Source of the DNA: Klebsiella pneumoniae
GTDB taxonomy: Bacteria > Bacteroidota > Bacteroidia > Flavobacteriales > Flavobacteriaceae
DNA length: 17,664 nucleotides
Direction: 5' to 3'
Assembly: GCA_943325355.2 (NCBI GenBank)
Contig: CALPPA020000006.1
Span: 1-17,664, forward strand
The position numbers were made by a program, and so were the translations under genes. The notes under the pieces were generated by a model. The model worked only from the letters and a program-made list of their open reading frames with translations. It was not told the origin of the DNA and ran no database searches. Shown here one piece after another: positions 16,405 through 17,664 of the stretch (position 1 is the stretch's first letter; each line of letters opens with the position of its first letter).

Positions 16405-16459
16405 AATACGGTTAAATGCAAAATCGCCATTTTAGAAATTAAGATGGCGTTGTCGTATT
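16405..16459. terminator. Nested inverted repeat, probable bidirectional terminator between murF and the sensor/regulator gene
   Basis: An inner stem (CGCCAT at 16425-16430, ATGGCG at 16444-16449, extendable inward by A-T pairs) sits within an outer 6-bp stem (AATACG at 16405-16410, CGTATT at 16454-16459). It fills the 63-base gap between convergent stops. There is no long T-run on either side, so termination is inferred from position and pairing. Confidence 0.55.
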
Positions 16460-16461
16460 GA

Positions 16462-17664
16462 TTAAATACTCATTAAATATCCAATGAGATTTTCTTTCTT
16501 GTTGAGATTCAGTTTTTTCCTTAATCTGTAGCGTGCTAGTTCTACACCACCTCCTGAAATATTCATTATTTCGGCGATTTCCTTTGTTGACATATTCATC
16601 AATAAATAGGTTGATAAATCTAATTCACGAGGTGAAATGGCTGGGCATTTTTCTTTTAATCTTTTCAAAAAGTCAAAATGAACATTTTTGATGTGTTTTT
16701 CCAAGTCTTTCCAGCTGTGATCTGCATTAACTTCTTTTGCAATACTTTTATTTAATTTTGTAAATTGAAATTTAGAAGATTCATCAAATGTTTCTGTATT
16801 TATGTCTTTAAGCTTATGTATAATTCCATTTAAAATCTTGTTTTTCTTTACAACTTGCAATGAATTAGTCACTAATTCCTTATCCTTTGATAAGATTTGG
16901 ATTTTAAGTTTCTCGTTTTTTAATCTTTCGATTTCTTTCTCTAAATCAAATTGTTCTTGTCTTATCCTTGCTTCTTTTTCTAGATAAAGTCTTCGCTGCT
17001 CAATGGTTTCGAAGTATTTGTTTTTTCTTATCTTAGCTTGAATATTTTTCCTGATATAATATATTATTACAGTGATTACAATAATATAGAAAATAAAAGC
17101 TACATAATGTCTATACCAAGGAGGCGATATGGTAAATGGAAAAGTAGCTTCATCAGACTGGATTCCATAGCTATTCTTAACTCTGACTTTCATTGTGTAG
17201 TTGCCTTCCCTTAAATTTGTATATTCTTTTAATGATGACGTTGACCAATTACTCCAGCTGTCATCAAAACCATCTAATAAATAAGAGAATTTAATGTTTT
17301 CGATATTTTCATAAGTTGGTGACGCAAAAGTGAATCTCACATAATTTGACCTAAAAGGAATTTTATATTTTTCAGCCGAAATTTTTCCATTTCCGAAAAA
17401 TAAAGTGTCTTTTAAGGCTGAAAAACTTCTTATAAAAACTTTTGGTTTAACCATAAAATCTTTTGATGATTTCGAATTATAATGTGCCAATCCTTCTGTA
17501 AGGCCAATAAATATATTTTCAGAATTTACAGAATTTACTGATAAATTATTGAAAACCAAATCTTGTGTTAAATTTAGAAATGGAGCAGAAACATTCGTGT
17601 AATTATCTCTGTCTTTTTTTATCAAAACGCCTAAGCCACTGGTGTTTGTGTGCCATATATTACC
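16462..17664 (-). CDS. Membrane-anchored triple-Tyr (Y_Y_Y) sensor with LuxR-type DNA-binding domain (N-terminus beyond the window)
   Basis: The frame is open to the right edge, so only the last 400 residues are seen and the start is outside; the first ATG-like starts within the window are not genuine. The first visible residues (GNIWHTNTSGLGVLI) look like a two-component-regulator propeller repeat. A triple-Tyr beta domain follows (about 104-182, with FTFASPTY, FSYLLDGFDDSWSNW, EGNYTMKVRVKNSYG). Then come one transmembrane helix (about 187-204), a charged coiled coil (about 208-270) and a C-terminal LuxR/GerE-type helix-turn-helix (about 341-386, SPRELDLSTYLL, TKEIAEIMNIS, RYRLRKKLNL). No histidine-kinase or receiver domain lies in the visible part. 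It resembles Bacteroidota one-component transmembrane regulators that pass a periplasmic signal directly to DNA binding. The ligand and targets are unknown. It is convergent with murF. Confidence 0.82.
   Translation of the reverse strand, partial: GNIWHTNTSGLGVLIKKDRDNYTNVSAPFLNLTQDLVFNNLSVNSVNSENIFIGLTEGLAHYNSKSSKDFMVKPKVFIRSFSALKDTLFFGNGKISAEKYKIPFRSNYVRFTFASPTYENIENIKFSYLLDGFDDSWSNWSTSSLKEYTNLREGNYTMKVRVKNSYGIQSDEATFPFTISPPWYRHYVAFIFYIIVITVIIYYIRKNIQAKIRKNKYFETIEQRRLYLEKEARIRQEQFDLEKEIERLKNEKLKIQILSKDKELVTNSLQVVKKNKILNGIIHKLKDINTETFDESSKFQFTKLNKSIAKEVNADHSWKDLEKHIKNVHFDFLKRLKEKCPAISPRELDLSTYLLMNMSTKEIAEIMNISGGGVELARYRLRKKLNLNKKENLIGYLMSI

Noticed and set aside
1..17664. Search for CRISPR arrays, tRNA or rRNA genes, IS ends and prophage genes
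   Set aside because: No regularly spaced repeats, cloverleaf-like RNA genes, transposase frames or phage proteins were seen by reading.

Overview
The window looks like a chromosome segment from a gliding member of the Flavobacteriia (Bacteroidota), probably Flavobacterium or a close relative. Three things point there: a gldJ-porU-porV block for gliding motility and type IX secretion (T9SS), AT-rich A-heavy leaders with no clear Shine-Dalgarno sequences, and a TAnnTTTG-type promoter candidate upstream of gldJ. Species cannot be fixed from sequence reading alone.

Positions 1-4580 (+ strand) hold a tight operon: the tail of an unidentified gene, a small thioredoxin-like [2Fe-2S] protein (HydD-like), then hydB, hydA and hydC. 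Together these encode a complete NAD-linked multimeric [FeFe]-hydrogenase of the electron-bifurcating type. All H-cluster cysteines and the expected Fe-S, flavin and NAD motifs are present. This is the most unusual part of the window, because gliding flavobacteria are mostly respiratory aerobes. No HydE/F/G maturases lie in the window. A bidirectional hairpin terminator at about 4622-4653 closes the operon against the convergent pdh genes.

Positions 4675-8025 (- strand) encode central metabolism: cdd (cytidine deaminase), then pdhA (pyruvate dehydrogenase E1 alpha) and pdhC (dihydrolipoyl acetyltransferase with two lipoyl domains). The E1 beta gene is not here. The pdhC linker carries a run of five tandem heptanucleotides.

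Positions 8105-13142 (- strand) are porU-porV, the T9SS signal peptidase and its outer-membrane barrel partner. They are divergent from gldJ (13354-15051, +), a gliding lipoprotein with a formylglycine-generating-enzyme-like fold. murF (15115-16398, +), for peptidoglycan precursor synthesis, follows. The window ends inside a convergent gene for a membrane-anchored sensor/regulator with a triple-Tyr (Y_Y_Y) domain and a LuxR-type helix-turn-helix (16462 to the right edge).

Functionally, the right two thirds is an ordinary flavobacterial housekeeping, gliding and secretion block. The left quarter adds an anaerobic hydrogen-metabolism module beside the pyruvate dehydrogenase genes. Strong hairpin terminators sit unusually close upstream of cdd and murF.
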